Below are positions 9,092-17,392 of a stretch of 64,000 bases of DNA, piece by piece; positions within the stretch are counted from its first letter, which is position 1; the number at the start of each line of letters is the position of its first letter. The position numbers and the translations under genes are program-made. The notes beneath the pieces are model-generated. The model was not told the DNA's origin. It ran no database searches and saw nothing but the letters and a program-made list of their open reading frames with translations. The stretch covers positions 1-64,000 of the forward strand of contig NZ_JAALAA010000012.1 in assembly GCF_011045035.1 (NCBI RefSeq). Direction: 5' to 3'. This stretch comes from Nocardioides turkmenicus (GTDB taxonomy: Bacteria; Actinomycetota; Actinomycetes; Propionibacteriales; Nocardioidaceae).

Positions 9092-9170
9092 GCTGGTGGC
9101 CGCCGACCCGTTACGGAGAAATCCTGGCTGGCTATCGGGTCGGCGGCGGCAGTTTGGCGCAGCGAGATTC
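9092..9170 (+). repeat. Left flanking repeat of the HNH gene (short form)
   Basis: This segment contains GCCGCCGACCCGTT, then GGCTGGCTATCGGG and TGGCGCAGC. The same series occurs in inverted orientation at 10660-10835 on the far side of the DUF222-HNH gene. Here the middle ~110 bp found on the right (including the cloverleaf palindrome) is absent. The remaining sequence to 9245 shows no convincing gene. Confidence 0.6.
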
Positions 9171-9245
9171 GGCTTCGGTACGGGCTTGGGGACCCGGACA
9201 GCGCTCCGGACAGAGACGTGTCTCCTCGGGCTTTTACTAGACGAT

Positions 9246-9274
9246 GGCCCCTTGTGAAGGATTCACAAGGGGCC
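9246..9274. terminator. Hairpin terminator downstream of HNH gene
   Basis: A perfect 13-bp stem (9246-9258 with 9262-9274) and a 3-nt loop lies 11 bp beyond the stop codon of the minus-strand HNH gene. It can also stop transcription coming from the TetR side. Confidence 0.75.
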
Positions 9275-9285
9275 AATCAGTGCCC

Positions 9286-10548
9286 TCAGGTACGCCGAGT
9301 GAACCGGATCCGCCCGTCCGGGAGCCGCTCATATCCGTAGTTGGGGTCATGGATCCGGCGATGATCACGCCAGCACAACAGCACCATGTTTTCGAGGTCG
9401 GTTCTTCCGCCTTCGGACCACGGTTTCAAGTGATGCGCCTCGGTCCAGGCCGCTGGTGCATCGCACTCCTCGGCCTGGCAACACTTGTCACGTAACCGGA
9501 GTGCTCGGTGTTGGATCGGATGCGCCAACCGCGCGGTCCTGCCGAAGTCGAGGATCTCGGAGTCGGTGCCGAGGACGACCGGGACGAGGTCGGCGTTGCA
9601 GGCCATCCGGCGGGCTTCGGCGGCGGTGATCTGGTCGCCGTCGAACCCGAGGGCGGCGGTGCCGAGGTCGGCACGCAGCTGATCGAGGGTCATGGTGATG
9701 AACACCGTGGTGCCATGACCACCATGCCGCGGAAGCTGGTCGACGTCGTAGGTCTCGACCACCCGGGCGAACGCCTGCCCCAGGAGCCGCTCATACGGTG
9801 CCTTGACGCCCTTGTCCTCGGCCGAGAGCTTCCGTGGCTGGGCCAGCGAGTCCAGGATCGTCCGCAACCGGGCCCCGACGGCACGGGAGACCCGGGCGTG
9901 GATGTCGATGGTCCCGTCGCCGTTGTCCCGCGATTGGAAGAAGGTGCGTCGCTGCGCTCGCTCCTCCTCCCGCTGAAGAGCCTTGGCTTCGGCCTGTTCG
10001 AACCGTCCGGGGTCGATCTCGGCGAGGATCCGTCGTCCGACGATCATGAGCTCGTTGGCGGTCAGTCTGGTGGCATAGTCGACCAGCAGCTTCTCCGCGA
10101 GGACCAGGTCGTCGCTGCTGGCGGCAGGGTCGGCCTCGATCGCATCCAGGGCCTTGGTGATCACTCGTGCCTTGTCCTGCGAGACCACACCCTCGGCCAT
10201 GCCGGCAGCGACGAGGTCGTACTTCGCGACCCCGGCAGCCAGCTTGACCTGCGACCGCGCGACCGTCTTGTCGACCAACAGCTCAGCACGCATCCACCCG
10301 GACGCGTCCTTCGCCCCGGTCTCCTCAGCGATATCACCCGCCGACGCGAGCACTCGAAGCTTCAACGCGGCCTGTTGGGCCTGGAGCTTCTCGAGCCGCT
10401 CGAGGAGGTCCTTCTTCTGCCCGGTCCGCCAATACGCCGGATCGCTGGCCAGCAGGTCCTGGACGGCGGATTCGATAGCTCCCAGGGCAGCGTCGATCGA
10501 GTCGCTGGGGTTGGTTCCCCAGTGGTCGATCCCGCTCCCGAGACTCAT
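9286..10548 (-). CDS. DUF222 / HNH endonuclease (13E12 repeat family) protein
   Basis: A 420-residue protein with an N-terminal DUF222 helical region and a C-terminal HNH nuclease motif: paired cysteines in CCQAEECDAP, then AWTEAHHLKPWSEGG, TDLENMVLLC and WRDHRRIHDP. This matches the 13E12 family that is multicopy in many actinobacterial genomes and occurs in REP13E12 elements of mycobacteria. The family is thought to be selfish or mobile, with no settled biochemical role. The ATG at 10548 is clear. Inverted flanking repeats on both sides support the view that this is a transposed unit. Confidence 0.9.
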   Translation of the reverse strand: MSLGSGIDHWGTNPSDSIDAALGAIESAVQDLLASDPAYWRTGQKKDLLERLEKLQAQQAALKLRVLASAGDIAEETGAKDASGWMRAELLVDKTVARSQVKLAAGVAKYDLVAAGMAEGVVSQDKARVITKALDAIEADPAASSDDLVLAEKLLVDYATRLTANELMIVGRRILAEIDPGRFEQAEAKALQREEERAQRRTFFQSRDNGDGTIDIHARVSRAVGARLRTILDSLAQPRKLSAEDKGVKAPYERLLGQAFARVVETYDVDQLPRHGGHGTTVFITMTLDQLRADLGTAALGFDGDQITAAEARRMACNADLVPVVLGTDSEILDFGRTARLAHPIQHRALRLRDKCCQAEECDAPAAWTEAHHLKPWSEGGRTDLENMVLLCWRDHRRIHDPNYGYERLPDGRIRFTRRT

Positions 10549-10659
10549 CGCTTTCCCGCCTTCAAGGGTGGTGCTGTGATGGTCCCTATTCTACTCCGGA
10601 ACCACCCCTGCGAGAACCTATTTTCCCAGGTCAACCCCCATTTTCGCGGTCAGCGAACC

Positions 10660-10840
10660 AACCTCTTCTGCTGCGCCACACCCGGGCCGCCGCCCCGATA
10701 GCCAGCCAAGTTTTTTCTCGATCTGGTCCGGAGTCCAGGACCGCCGAAGGCGGCCGGCGAAGCCGGCGCCCGAAGGGCGTCCTTGACGCCGGTCCAGATC
10801 GAGAACACCCTCGTGAACGGGTCGGCGGCCCACATCAACC
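10660..10840 (-). repeat. Right flanking repeat of the HNH gene (long form)
   Basis: Read on the minus strand this carries GGCCGCCGACCCGTT, an 87-bp palindromic insert, then GGCTGGCTATCGGG and TGGCGCAGC, i.e. the inverted counterpart of the repeat at 9092-9170. Together the two copies bracket the HNH gene. No gene is supported in 10549-10869. Confidence 0.6.
10717..10803. repeat. Cloverleaf-forming palindromic element
   Basis: Two 24-nt arms (10717-10740 and 10780-10803) are complementary at 21 of 24 positions and enclose three contiguous 13-nt mini-hairpins: CCGCCGAAGGCGG (10741-10753), CCGGCGAAGCCGG (10754-10766) and CGCCCGAAGGGCG (10767-10779). Each mini-hairpin has a 5-bp stem and a 3-nt loop. 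The whole folds into a four-stem cloverleaf on either strand, like REP or miniature mobile elements. It is not a tRNA. Confidence 0.8.
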
Positions 10841-10869
10841 ACGAAGAGGCAGCCCCCGACCGATGATCG

Positions 10870-11115
10870 TCAGTTCTTCCGAAGCAACGCCGCAACAAGC
10901 CCAATGGACCCGCCCACGATCCACGGGAGCGGCAGGAGCCAGCGGAGGTCCTCGATGCTGCGTACGACGACGGTGCCGGTCTCGACCAGGGCCCAGACAC
11001 CGACGAAGACCAGGAAGACGAGGCCCATGACGAGGTGGCCGATGTTGACCGGATGCCGTCCGGTCGGCTTCTCGGGCCGGTCTTCGAACCGTGGTGGGGC
11101 GGCGTCGTAGCTCAT
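10870..11115 (-). CDS. Small membrane protein of unknown function
   Basis: An 81-residue protein with a charged, proline-containing N-terminus (~25 residues) and two predicted membrane helices (HLVMGLVFLVFVGVWALV and LLPLPWIVGGSIGLVAALL). I do not recognise a family. Its start overlaps the stop of the upstream PspC-domain gene by 4 bp (ATGA), so the two are translationally coupled and probably act together in the envelope. Confidence 0.75.
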   Translation of the reverse strand: MSYDAAPPRFEDRPEKPTGRHPVNIGHLVMGLVFLVFVGVWALVETGTVVVRSIEDLRWLLPLPWIVGGSIGLVAALLRKN

Positions 11116-12446
11116 CGGGTGCCTCCGGTCGACTCGAGGAAGCGAGCGGCTCTGGGATCGCTCTCGGCGTAGATGTTGATCGCACCGGCGTCTGCGGTCG
11201 TGGTCAGCAGCAGGTCTGCGTCCTCGTCGAGGCCGTTCTCGCTGCCTTTCTTGCCCGCGACGTGAGTGCGCTCCATGGTGAATCCGCCGAAGTCGCCGCG
11301 GGTCTCGTCGAAGACCTGCGCCTCGCCCATGGCCCCGATCTTGGCCTCCACGGCGACGGTGGCGTCGTCGGGGACGATCACGGTGATCTCACCGAGCTCG
11401 CTGACGATCTCGAGCTCCCGGCCGTCGAGCGTGGCTGGGTCGATGGCGCTCAGGTCCACGACGATCTCGCCGACGTCGACCACGTAGTTGCTCTCCAGAG
11501 CGGCGACCGTGCGTGGGTGGATCTCGACGCTCCTGCCGGCATCGAAGTTCGAGAAGTCGATCATGGTGATCGGCAGTGCGACCAGCGCCAGCAACCCCAG
11601 GAAGATCAGCCCGCCGGCCCGGCCCCAGAAGGCGCCGAGCACGAGGAAGGCGCCGAACACGGCCAGCAGCGCAGCCGGGTAGGCGCTGGTCGGCACCGGC
11701 ATCCAGTCGGCGACGTCGACGAGCCCCAGGACCCCCACCACCAGCGCTGCGACCGCGATCGCGCGGCCGAAGAGCAGCGGCGGGCGCCGCGGGCCAGCAG
11801 GCCGGATCGGCGCGCTCGGGTCGTAGGAGCCGGGCGCCCACGGCGCCGGAAGATGGCGCGTCGGCACCGGGGCAGCGTCGATGCGCGCGGTCGCCGTCGG
11901 CGCGTCCGACGCAGCGGTCTCGGCAGACCCCGCAGACGCGGCCGGGGGCGGCGGATGTGGCCCGCCCCGCTTGCGGCCCAGCTTGTCGCGGTTGGCGTAC
12001 CAGAGCGCGACGACGGCGAGCACGGCGAGCCAGAACCACGGCACGCTGGTGTCGCCGAACGCGTCCCCGAGCAGCGAGATCGCTGCGATGCCGCCGGCGA
12101 TCCAGAGCAGCAGGTTGCGGGCGGGCGGCCCGACCGGGACCATCCCGTCCTCGGCACTCTCCTCGGGCACGAGCAGCCAGGCCGCGACGTACACGATCCC
12201 GCCTGCGCCGCCGAAGAACACCGACACCACCAGGACCACCCGCACCAGGAGCGGGTCGATGTCGAAGTGGCGTGCGATCCCACCCGCGACACCCGCGACG
12301 TGCCGGCCCTCCGGCGAGGCATGGGTCGTACGCCGCAGCCCACTGAGGTTGCGCAGCTGCTCGCCACTGGGGCGGGTGCGCGGCTCGGAGACAGGCGACG
12401 GCGGCTCCGGGTTGGGAGGCAGTGGCGCCTCGGGCGGGATCGTCAC
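11112..12446 (-). CDS. PspC domain-containing membrane protein
   Basis: A ~444-residue protein with a PspC domain at the N-terminus (GVAGGIARHFDIDPLLVRVV, then an aromatic/glycine membrane helix ending AAWLLVPEE). Several further helices follow, then a C-terminal beta-rich region (about 150 residues) resembling the LiaF/DUF2154-like envelope-stress domain. GTG at 12446 was chosen; a G/T-rich -10-like element sits directly upstream. It is divergent from a second PspC gene fused to a histidine kinase, an arrangement typical of actinobacterial envelope-stress loci. It may sense or respond to membrane stress; this is inferred. Confidence 0.82.
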   Translation of the reverse strand: MTIPPEAPLPPNPEPPSPVSEPRTRPSGEQLRNLSGLRRTTHASPEGRHVAGVAGGIARHFDIDPLLVRVVLVVSVFFGGAGGIVYVAAWLLVPEESAEDGMVPVGPPARNLLLWIAGGIAAISLLGDAFGDTSVPWFWLAVLAVVALWYANRDKLGRKRGGPHPPPPAASAGSAETAASDAPTATARIDAAPVPTRHLPAPWAPGSYDPSAPIRPAGPRRPPLLFGRAIAVAALVVGVLGLVDVADWMPVPTSAYPAALLAVFGAFLVLGAFWGRAGGLIFLGLLALVALPITMIDFSNFDAGRSVEIHPRTVAALESNYVVDVGEIVVDLSAIDPATLDGRELEIVSELGEITVIVPDDATVAVEAKIGAMGEAQVFDETRGDFGGFTMERTHVAGKKGSENGLDEDADLLLTTTADAGAINIYAESDPRAARFLESTGGTR

Positions 12447-12570
12447 ACCCCTACTCTGGCCCCTCCGCACCCCACAGACCATCAGGGACGGCCCTGAGTT
12501 CTCGGCGAGCCAGGATCAGGGTGAATCCTCATGGCACGCGCCCGTGGTTGGTGTGACGATGGTTGTCATC

Positions 12571-13881
12571 ATGACGACAACCCATGCGACGGCCGAGCTG
12601 CCGGCACCGCCCCCGGAGCCGGTGGTACGCCGCGCCTACCGCGACACCGACGCGTCGGTGATCGGCGGCGTGGCCGCCGGCCTGGCCGAGCACCTGAACC
12701 TGCCGGTGCTGGCCGTGCGCGCGTTCTTCGTGGTCACCGCGGTGTTCAGTGGCTTCGGCGTGGTCCTCTACGCCGCGCTGTGGATCTTCATTCCGGCCGC
12801 GCCCCACATCGAGCAGTCCACCCCGGGCGGCGAGAGCGCGACCCGCGGCGGCCGCCGCCCGTCCTCGCGCCCCGGAGGCGTCGACAAGGGCCCGGCGATC
12901 GCGCTGCTCGCGCTCGGCTTCGGTGCGGTCGTCCTGTTCGACGCGGTCCTCGGCGCCGGTGCGCTGATCTGGCCCGCGATGCTCGGTGTCGCCGGCGTCG
13001 CGTTGCTGTGGCGTCAGGCCGACGCCGCCCAGCGCGAGCGCTGGGTCGACGGCACCGGCCGTCTCGACCTGGTGCGGATGGTCTTCGGCAAGGGCGGCTG
13101 GCGGGCGTACGTCCGGGTCGGCGTCGGCGTCGGGCTCATGCTCTTCGCGGTGATCCTCGCCGGCGGCCAGCTCAACCTCGGCAACGCCACCGCGCTGGTC
13201 ATCGCCGGGCTGATCGTGCTCGGCGCGGGCTTCCTGGTCGCCGGGCCGTGGGTGCGTCAGCTCGCCAGCGACCTCGGCAGCGAGCGCGAGGAGCGGATCC
13301 GGAGCCAGGAGCGCGCTGACATGGCCGCCCACCTGCACGACTCCGTCCTGCAGACCCTCGCCCTGATCCAGCGCAACTCGGGCGACCCCGCGATGGTGCA
13401 GAAGCTCGCCCGCGCCCAGGAGCGCGACCTGCGGGAGTGGCTCTTCTCGACCCCGGCCGAGGCCGACGAGACGTTCGCGGTCGCGCTCAAGGCGGCCGCC
13501 GCCGAGGTCGAGGACGCCCACGGCGTGACGGTCGACGTGGTGGTCGTCGGCGACGGGCCCTTCGACGAGACGGTGAGGCCGATCGTCGCTGCCGCCCGCG
13601 AGGCCGTCACCAACTCCGCCAAGCACGCCGGCACGGGACGGGTCGACGTCTACGCCGAGGCGACCGAGGAGGCCTTCGAGGTGTTCGTCCGCGACCGCGG
13701 CGCCGGCTTCGTCCTGGACGAGGTCTCCGCGGACCGGCACGGCGTACGCGACAGCATCATCGACCGGATGTCGCGCCACGGCGGCAGCGCTGTGGTGAGA
13801 TCGTCTCCGGGAGAAGGCACCGAGGTGCGGCTGAAGCAGCCTCGCTCGAAGGAGGCCGGCTATGAAGGAGAACGGACATGA
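12571..13881 (+). CDS. PspC-domain sensor histidine kinase
   Basis: A 436-residue membrane sensor kinase. PspC domain at about residues 20-75 (VIGGVAAGLAEHLNLPVLAV), further membrane helices to about residue 230, a HisKA_3 dimerisation helix with the phospho-acceptor His in LHDSVLQTLALIQ (about H256), and an HATPase domain (EAVTNSAKHAG, DRGAGF). This is the NarL-type class of kinase. ATG 12571 was preferred to ATG 12559 because GATGGT lies 7 nt upstream, as expected for a leaderless transcript. Its stop overlaps the response-regulator start by 4 bp. Confidence 0.9.
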   Translation: MTTTHATAELPAPPPEPVVRRAYRDTDASVIGGVAAGLAEHLNLPVLAVRAFFVVTAVFSGFGVVLYAALWIFIPAAPHIEQSTPGGESATRGGRRPSSRPGGVDKGPAIALLALGFGAVVLFDAVLGAGALIWPAMLGVAGVALLWRQADAAQRERWVDGTGRLDLVRMVFGKGGWRAYVRVGVGVGLMLFAVILAGGQLNLGNATALVIAGLIVLGAGFLVAGPWVRQLASDLGSEREERIRSQERADMAAHLHDSVLQTLALIQRNSGDPAMVQKLARAQERDLREWLFSTPAEADETFAVALKAAAAEVEDAHGVTVDVVVVGDGPFDETVRPIVAAAREAVTNSAKHAGTGRVDVYAEATEEAFEVFVRDRGAGFVLDEVSADRHGVRDSIIDRMSRHGGSAVVRSSPGEGTEVRLKQPRSKEAGYEGERT

Positions 13882-14525
13882 GTGAGGTCAAGGTCGTCAT
13901 CGTCGACGACCACGCGATGTTCCGCACCGGCGTACGCGCCGAGCTGAACCGGTCGCCGGTGATCCGGATCGTCGGGGAGGCCGAGGATGTCGACTCCGCG
14001 GTCAAGGCGATCGCCGAGGGCAAGCCCGACGTGGTGCTCCTCGACGTGCACCTCCCCGGCGGAGGCGGTGTCGAGGTGATGCGCAAGGCGCCGGCCGTCG
14101 ACGGCTCGCCGCGCTATCTCGCGCTCTCGGTCTCCGATGCCGCCGAGGACGTCATCGGCACCATCCGCGGCGGCGCCCGCGGCTACGTCACCAAGACCAT
14201 CACCGGCTCCGAGCTGGTCGCCGCGATCCAGCGGGTGTCCGGGGGAGACGCGGTCTTCTCCCCGCGGCTGGCGGGCTTCGTGCTCGACGCCTTCGCCGGC
14301 ACCATCGCGATCGCCGACATCGACGAGGACCTCGACCGTCTGACCGAGCGAGAGCGTGAGGTGATGCGCCTCATCGCCCGCGGCTACTCCTACAAGGAGG
14401 TCGCCGGGGAGCTCTTCATCTCGATCAAGACGGTCGAGACCCACATGTCCAACGTGCTGCGCAAGCTGCAGCTGTCGAGCCGTCACGAGCTCACCCGCTG
14501 GGCCAACGACCGCCGCCTGCTCTGA
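13878..14525 (+). CDS. LuxR/NarL family response regulator
   Basis: A 215-residue two-component response regulator. The receiver domain has the acidic pair D10-D11 and the phospho-acceptor D56 in VLLDVHLPGGGG. The C-terminal LuxR helix-turn-helix is LTEREREVMRLIARGYSYKE followed by VAGELFISIKTVETHMSNVL. ATGA overlap with the upstream PspC-kinase makes it the cognate partner. Expected targets are the PspC envelope genes, inferred from context. It converges with the SulP-carbonic anhydrase gene, leaving 2 bp between stops. Confidence 0.94.
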   Translation: MSEVKVVIVDDHAMFRTGVRAELNRSPVIRIVGEAEDVDSAVKAIAEGKPDVVLLDVHLPGGGGVEVMRKAPAVDGSPRYLALSVSDAAEDVIGTIRGGARGYVTKTITGSELVAAIQRVSGGDAVFSPRLAGFVLDAFAGTIAIADIDEDLDRLTEREREVMRLIARGYSYKEVAGELFISIKTVETHMSNVLRKLQLSSRHELTRWANDRRLL

Positions 14526-14527
14526 CC

Positions 14528-16798
14528 TCAGGCGGGCTCGGGTGGCCGGGCCTCCATCAGGTGGGCGAGCTCGTCGGTCTCCGCGTCGGTCAGCGTCGTG
14601 AACCCGTCGGCGCGCAGGATCTGCAGCGTGCCGTCGGAGATGTCCAGGAACAGACCCACGAGACGTACGTCCCGGCCTGCCAGGACCTCACCGAGACGGT
14701 CGATCATCACCGCGACGTTGACCTGGGAGACCTGGTCGACCTCGCTCCGCCCGGCCGCGGCAGCGGCGAGCCCGACCGGATGCCCGGCCTGCCACTCCTG
14801 GATCGCCGGCGCCGCGTGCCGCAGCCAGTCGCCGACCGGCCCCGGGGGCACCTCGCCGGCCCGGGTGCTCTCCAGCGCCGAGGTGATCGCGCCGCAGCGC
14901 GAGTGGCCGCAGACGACGACGGTGTTGATGCCGAGGTCGTCGACGCCGAACAGCATCGGCGCCGCCACCGAGCTGTCTGTGCTGCCGGGCTCGGGGACGA
15001 GATTGCCCATCGTGCGCACCGTCAGCAGGTCGCCGGGGCCGCTGGAGGTGATCAGGTTGGGCACGACCCGCGAGTCGACGCAGGTCAGGAACACCGCGTG
15101 CGGCTCCTGCCCGTCGGCGAGGCCCTCGTAGACCGGCCGCAGCGGTGCCGCGTGCCGGCGGTGGTACTCACGGACGCCGAGGGCGAGCGGGTGATGGCGG
15201 TCGGTGCGGTCGCCGCGTACGTCCTGCCAGGCGCCCCACGGCAGCAGCGCCCGCGGGCTGATCGGCGGTGCCTTCAGCGCTCGCTCCTGACGCGGCGCCT
15301 CGGAGCCGTGCGGCCCGGAGTGCTCCACGACCACCGTGCCGCCGGCGGCCTCGTAGCGGGCGCGCCAGTGGTCGAGCTGGTCGCGCCCGGCCGGGTCGAG
15401 GTAGTCGACGAGGAGGTCGAGCTCGACGAGCTGGCCCTCCGGGATCGCGTCGAGCCGGCTGACCAGCGTCGGCGTCGCCAGGAACGACAGGCTGCCGTGC
15501 ACCTCGACAAGCCACTTCTCCCGGCCGTCGGCGGCCCGGCCGGCGGAGCGTACGTCGATCCGCACGTGGACCAGCCGCCACAGCACCAGGACCAGAGCGG
15601 CGACCAGGCCGATCATGACGCCCTCGATGAGGTTGAGCGCGAGCACACCGGTGATGGTCAGCGCGTAGATCCAGAGCTCACCGCGGGCGTGCGCCTGGGA
15701 GATGTCGGCGGGCCTGACCAGGCCGGTGCCCATCATGATCAGCAGGCCGGCCAGGGCCGCGAGTGGGATCTGCTCGACGAGCCCGACCAGGACGAGGGCG
15801 AAGAGGAGCACCCAGACGCCGTGCAGGATCGCGGACGCACGGGTACGGGCCCCGGCGGCGACGTTGGTCGAGCTGCGCACGATGACACCGGTGACCGGGA
15901 GCCCGCCCAGGGCGCCGGAGGCGGTGTTGGCCAGCCCCTGGCCGACGAGCTCGCGGTTGAGGTTGCTGCGCGGGCCGCCGTGCAGCTTGTCGACGGCGAC
16001 CGCCGAGAGCAGGCTCTCGACGCTCGCGACGAGGGCGACGGTCAGCACCGCGCCGGCCACGGCGAGGGGCGTGCCCTCCGGCAGCGCGACCGAGCCGATC
16101 TCGTCGAGGAGGTCACCGCCGAGCTCGACCCGCTCCGCGCCGGGCAGCCAGGCGGCCGCGAGGAGGGTGAGCGCGACGACGGCGACCAGCTGACCCGGCA
16201 CCGCCCGGACCCGCTGCGGGAGCCGCGGCCAGACCAGCAGGATGCCGATCACCCCGAGCCCGGCCAGGATGGCGTGGATGTTGGGCTCCTGCGCGTTGCC
16301 GATGATGTGCTTGACGTTCTCGAAAGCGCTGGACTGCGACCGGCCGCCGAGGGCGACGTTGAGCTGTCCGAGCACGATCGAGATGCCGATCGCGGCGAGC
16401 ATCGCGCTGACGACGGTGGGCGAGATCGCCAGCGCGTAGCGTCCCAGCCGGGTGGCACCGAGCACGACCTGGAGCAGCCCGGCCATCACGGTGATCGCGC
16501 AGGTGGCCTCCCATCCGAACTCGGCGACCGTCTCGGCCACGACGACGGTCATGCCGGCGGCCGGGCCGCTGACCTGCAGGGGTGAGCCGCCGAACAGGCC
16601 GGCGACAATGCCGCCCGCTGCGGCGGCGATCAGGCCCGCAGCGACAGGAGCACCGGAGGCGACGGCGATGCCGAGCGAGAGCGGCACCGCGACGAGGAAG
16701 ACAACCAGCGAGGCGGGTACGTCGAAACGGATGGTCTGGCGGAGCTGGTCGAGCGGTCTGGACCTGCCGGTGGGCGGGGTCGGGTGAGGTGATGACAC
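14528..16798 (-). CDS. SulP anion transporter fused to beta-carbonic anhydrase
   Basis: A 756-residue fusion. The N-terminal ~480 residues are a SulP family anion transporter (PASLVVFLVAVPLSLGIAVA, FGGSPLQVSGPAAGMTVVV, VTGVIVRSSTNVAAGART) with a short STAS-like region. The C-terminal ~190 residues are a beta-class carbonic anhydrase with zinc ligands in FLTCVDSRVVPN and VVCGHSRCGA. The pairing suggests bicarbonate uptake coupled to CO2/bicarbonate interconversion, as proposed for Rv3273-type fusions. The GTG at 16798 has AGGAGG 8 nt upstream. A longer open frame extends upstream only because it is antisense to pcrA. The transported ion is inferred. Confidence 0.93.
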   Translation of the reverse strand: MSSPHPTPPTGRSRPLDQLRQTIRFDVPASLVVFLVAVPLSLGIAVASGAPVAAGLIAAAAGGIVAGLFGGSPLQVSGPAAGMTVVVAETVAEFGWEATCAITVMAGLLQVVLGATRLGRYALAISPTVVSAMLAAIGISIVLGQLNVALGGRSQSSAFENVKHIIGNAQEPNIHAILAGLGVIGILLVWPRLPQRVRAVPGQLVAVVALTLLAAAWLPGAERVELGGDLLDEIGSVALPEGTPLAVAGAVLTVALVASVESLLSAVAVDKLHGGPRSNLNRELVGQGLANTASGALGGLPVTGVIVRSSTNVAAGARTRASAILHGVWVLLFALVLVGLVEQIPLAALAGLLIMMGTGLVRPADISQAHARGELWIYALTITGVLALNLIEGVMIGLVAALVLVLWRLVHVRIDVRSAGRAADGREKWLVEVHGSLSFLATPTLVSRLDAIPEGQLVELDLLVDYLDPAGRDQLDHWRARYEAAGGTVVVEHSGPHGSEAPRQERALKAPPISPRALLPWGAWQDVRGDRTDRHHPLALGVREYHRRHAAPLRPVYEGLADGQEPHAVFLTCVDSRVVPNLITSSGPGDLLTVRTMGNLVPEPGSTDSSVAAPMLFGVDDLGINTVVVCGHSRCGAITSALESTRAGEVPPGPVGDWLRHAAPAIQEWQAGHPVGLAAAAAGRSEVDQVSQVNVAVMIDRLGEVLAGRDVRLVGLFLDISDGTLQILRADGFTTLTDAETDELAHLMEARPPEPA

Positions 16799-16846
16799 GT
16801 CAGAATCCTCCTTGCGGAGCCGAGAGCGATGGTGGCGGTCACGGTG

Positions 16847-16876
16847 AGCGTAGGCAGACGTCGCCGAATTACCCAA
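16847..16876 (-). promoter_or_regulatory. Putative promoter of the SulP-carbonic anhydrase gene
   Basis: On the minus strand TTGGGT (16876-16871) and TACGCT (16852-16847) are separated by 18 bp and lie about 50 nt upstream of the GTG start, which has its own Shine-Dalgarno sequence. Confidence 0.5.
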
Positions 16877-16969
16877 GGTGAATGTGACTGAAATCGCGAG
16901 ATCGTTCGAATACGGGCGGAAACCGGTGCCACTTGGTGCGTGTCGAGACGGTGGCTCTACGCTGAGCGC

Positions 16970-17332
16970 ATGGAGATCGTGCGGCACATTCTGCTCGTCA
17001 TTCACCTGCTCGGCTTCGCCGCTCTCTTCGGCGGCCTGCTCGTGCAGATCAAGGCCCCGGACAAGGTGGCCAACGGACTCATGCGGGACGGCTCCGGCAC
17101 CGCGTTCCTCGCCGGTCTGCTGCTCGTCGGCGTCCTCGAGATGGGCGACGGTCCGGTCGACCACGCCAAGGTCGGCGTGAAGCTCGTGATCGGCCTGGTC
17201 GTCCTCGGCCTGGTGATGTCCCAGCTCCGCAAGCCCAAGATCTCCAACGGCCTCTACTGGACGATCTTCGCGCTGACGGTCATCAACGTCTGCGTGGCGG
17301 TCTTCTGGTCCTCCGTGCACGTCGCTTCCTGA
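16970..17332 (+). CDS. Small integral membrane protein, unknown function
   Basis: A 120-residue protein with four predicted membrane helices (IVRHILLVIHLLGFAALFGG, TAFLAGLLLVGVLEM, VKLVIGLVVLGLVM, TIFALTVINVCVAVFW) and short charged loops. I do not recognise a named family. The ATG at 16970 lies 6 nt after TACGCT (16958-16963), suggesting a leaderless mRNA. It stands between sulP-CA and pcrA with no operon partner. Confidence 0.75.
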   Translation: MEIVRHILLVIHLLGFAALFGGLLVQIKAPDKVANGLMRDGSGTAFLAGLLLVGVLEMGDGPVDHAKVGVKLVIGLVVLGLVMSQLRKPKISNGLYWTIFALTVINVCVAVFWSSVHVAS

Positions 17333-17392
17333 CCCTTTCGAGGGCCCGCCGACCCGCGACTTGTCGGTGGCGCACTCTAGGCTGGAGACAGC

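Noticed and set aside
10717..10803. tRNA or tRNA-like gene, because of the cloverleaf fold
   Set aside because: The three hairpins have 3-nt loops, there is no anticodon loop or TTCGA arm, and the closing stem is 24 bp.
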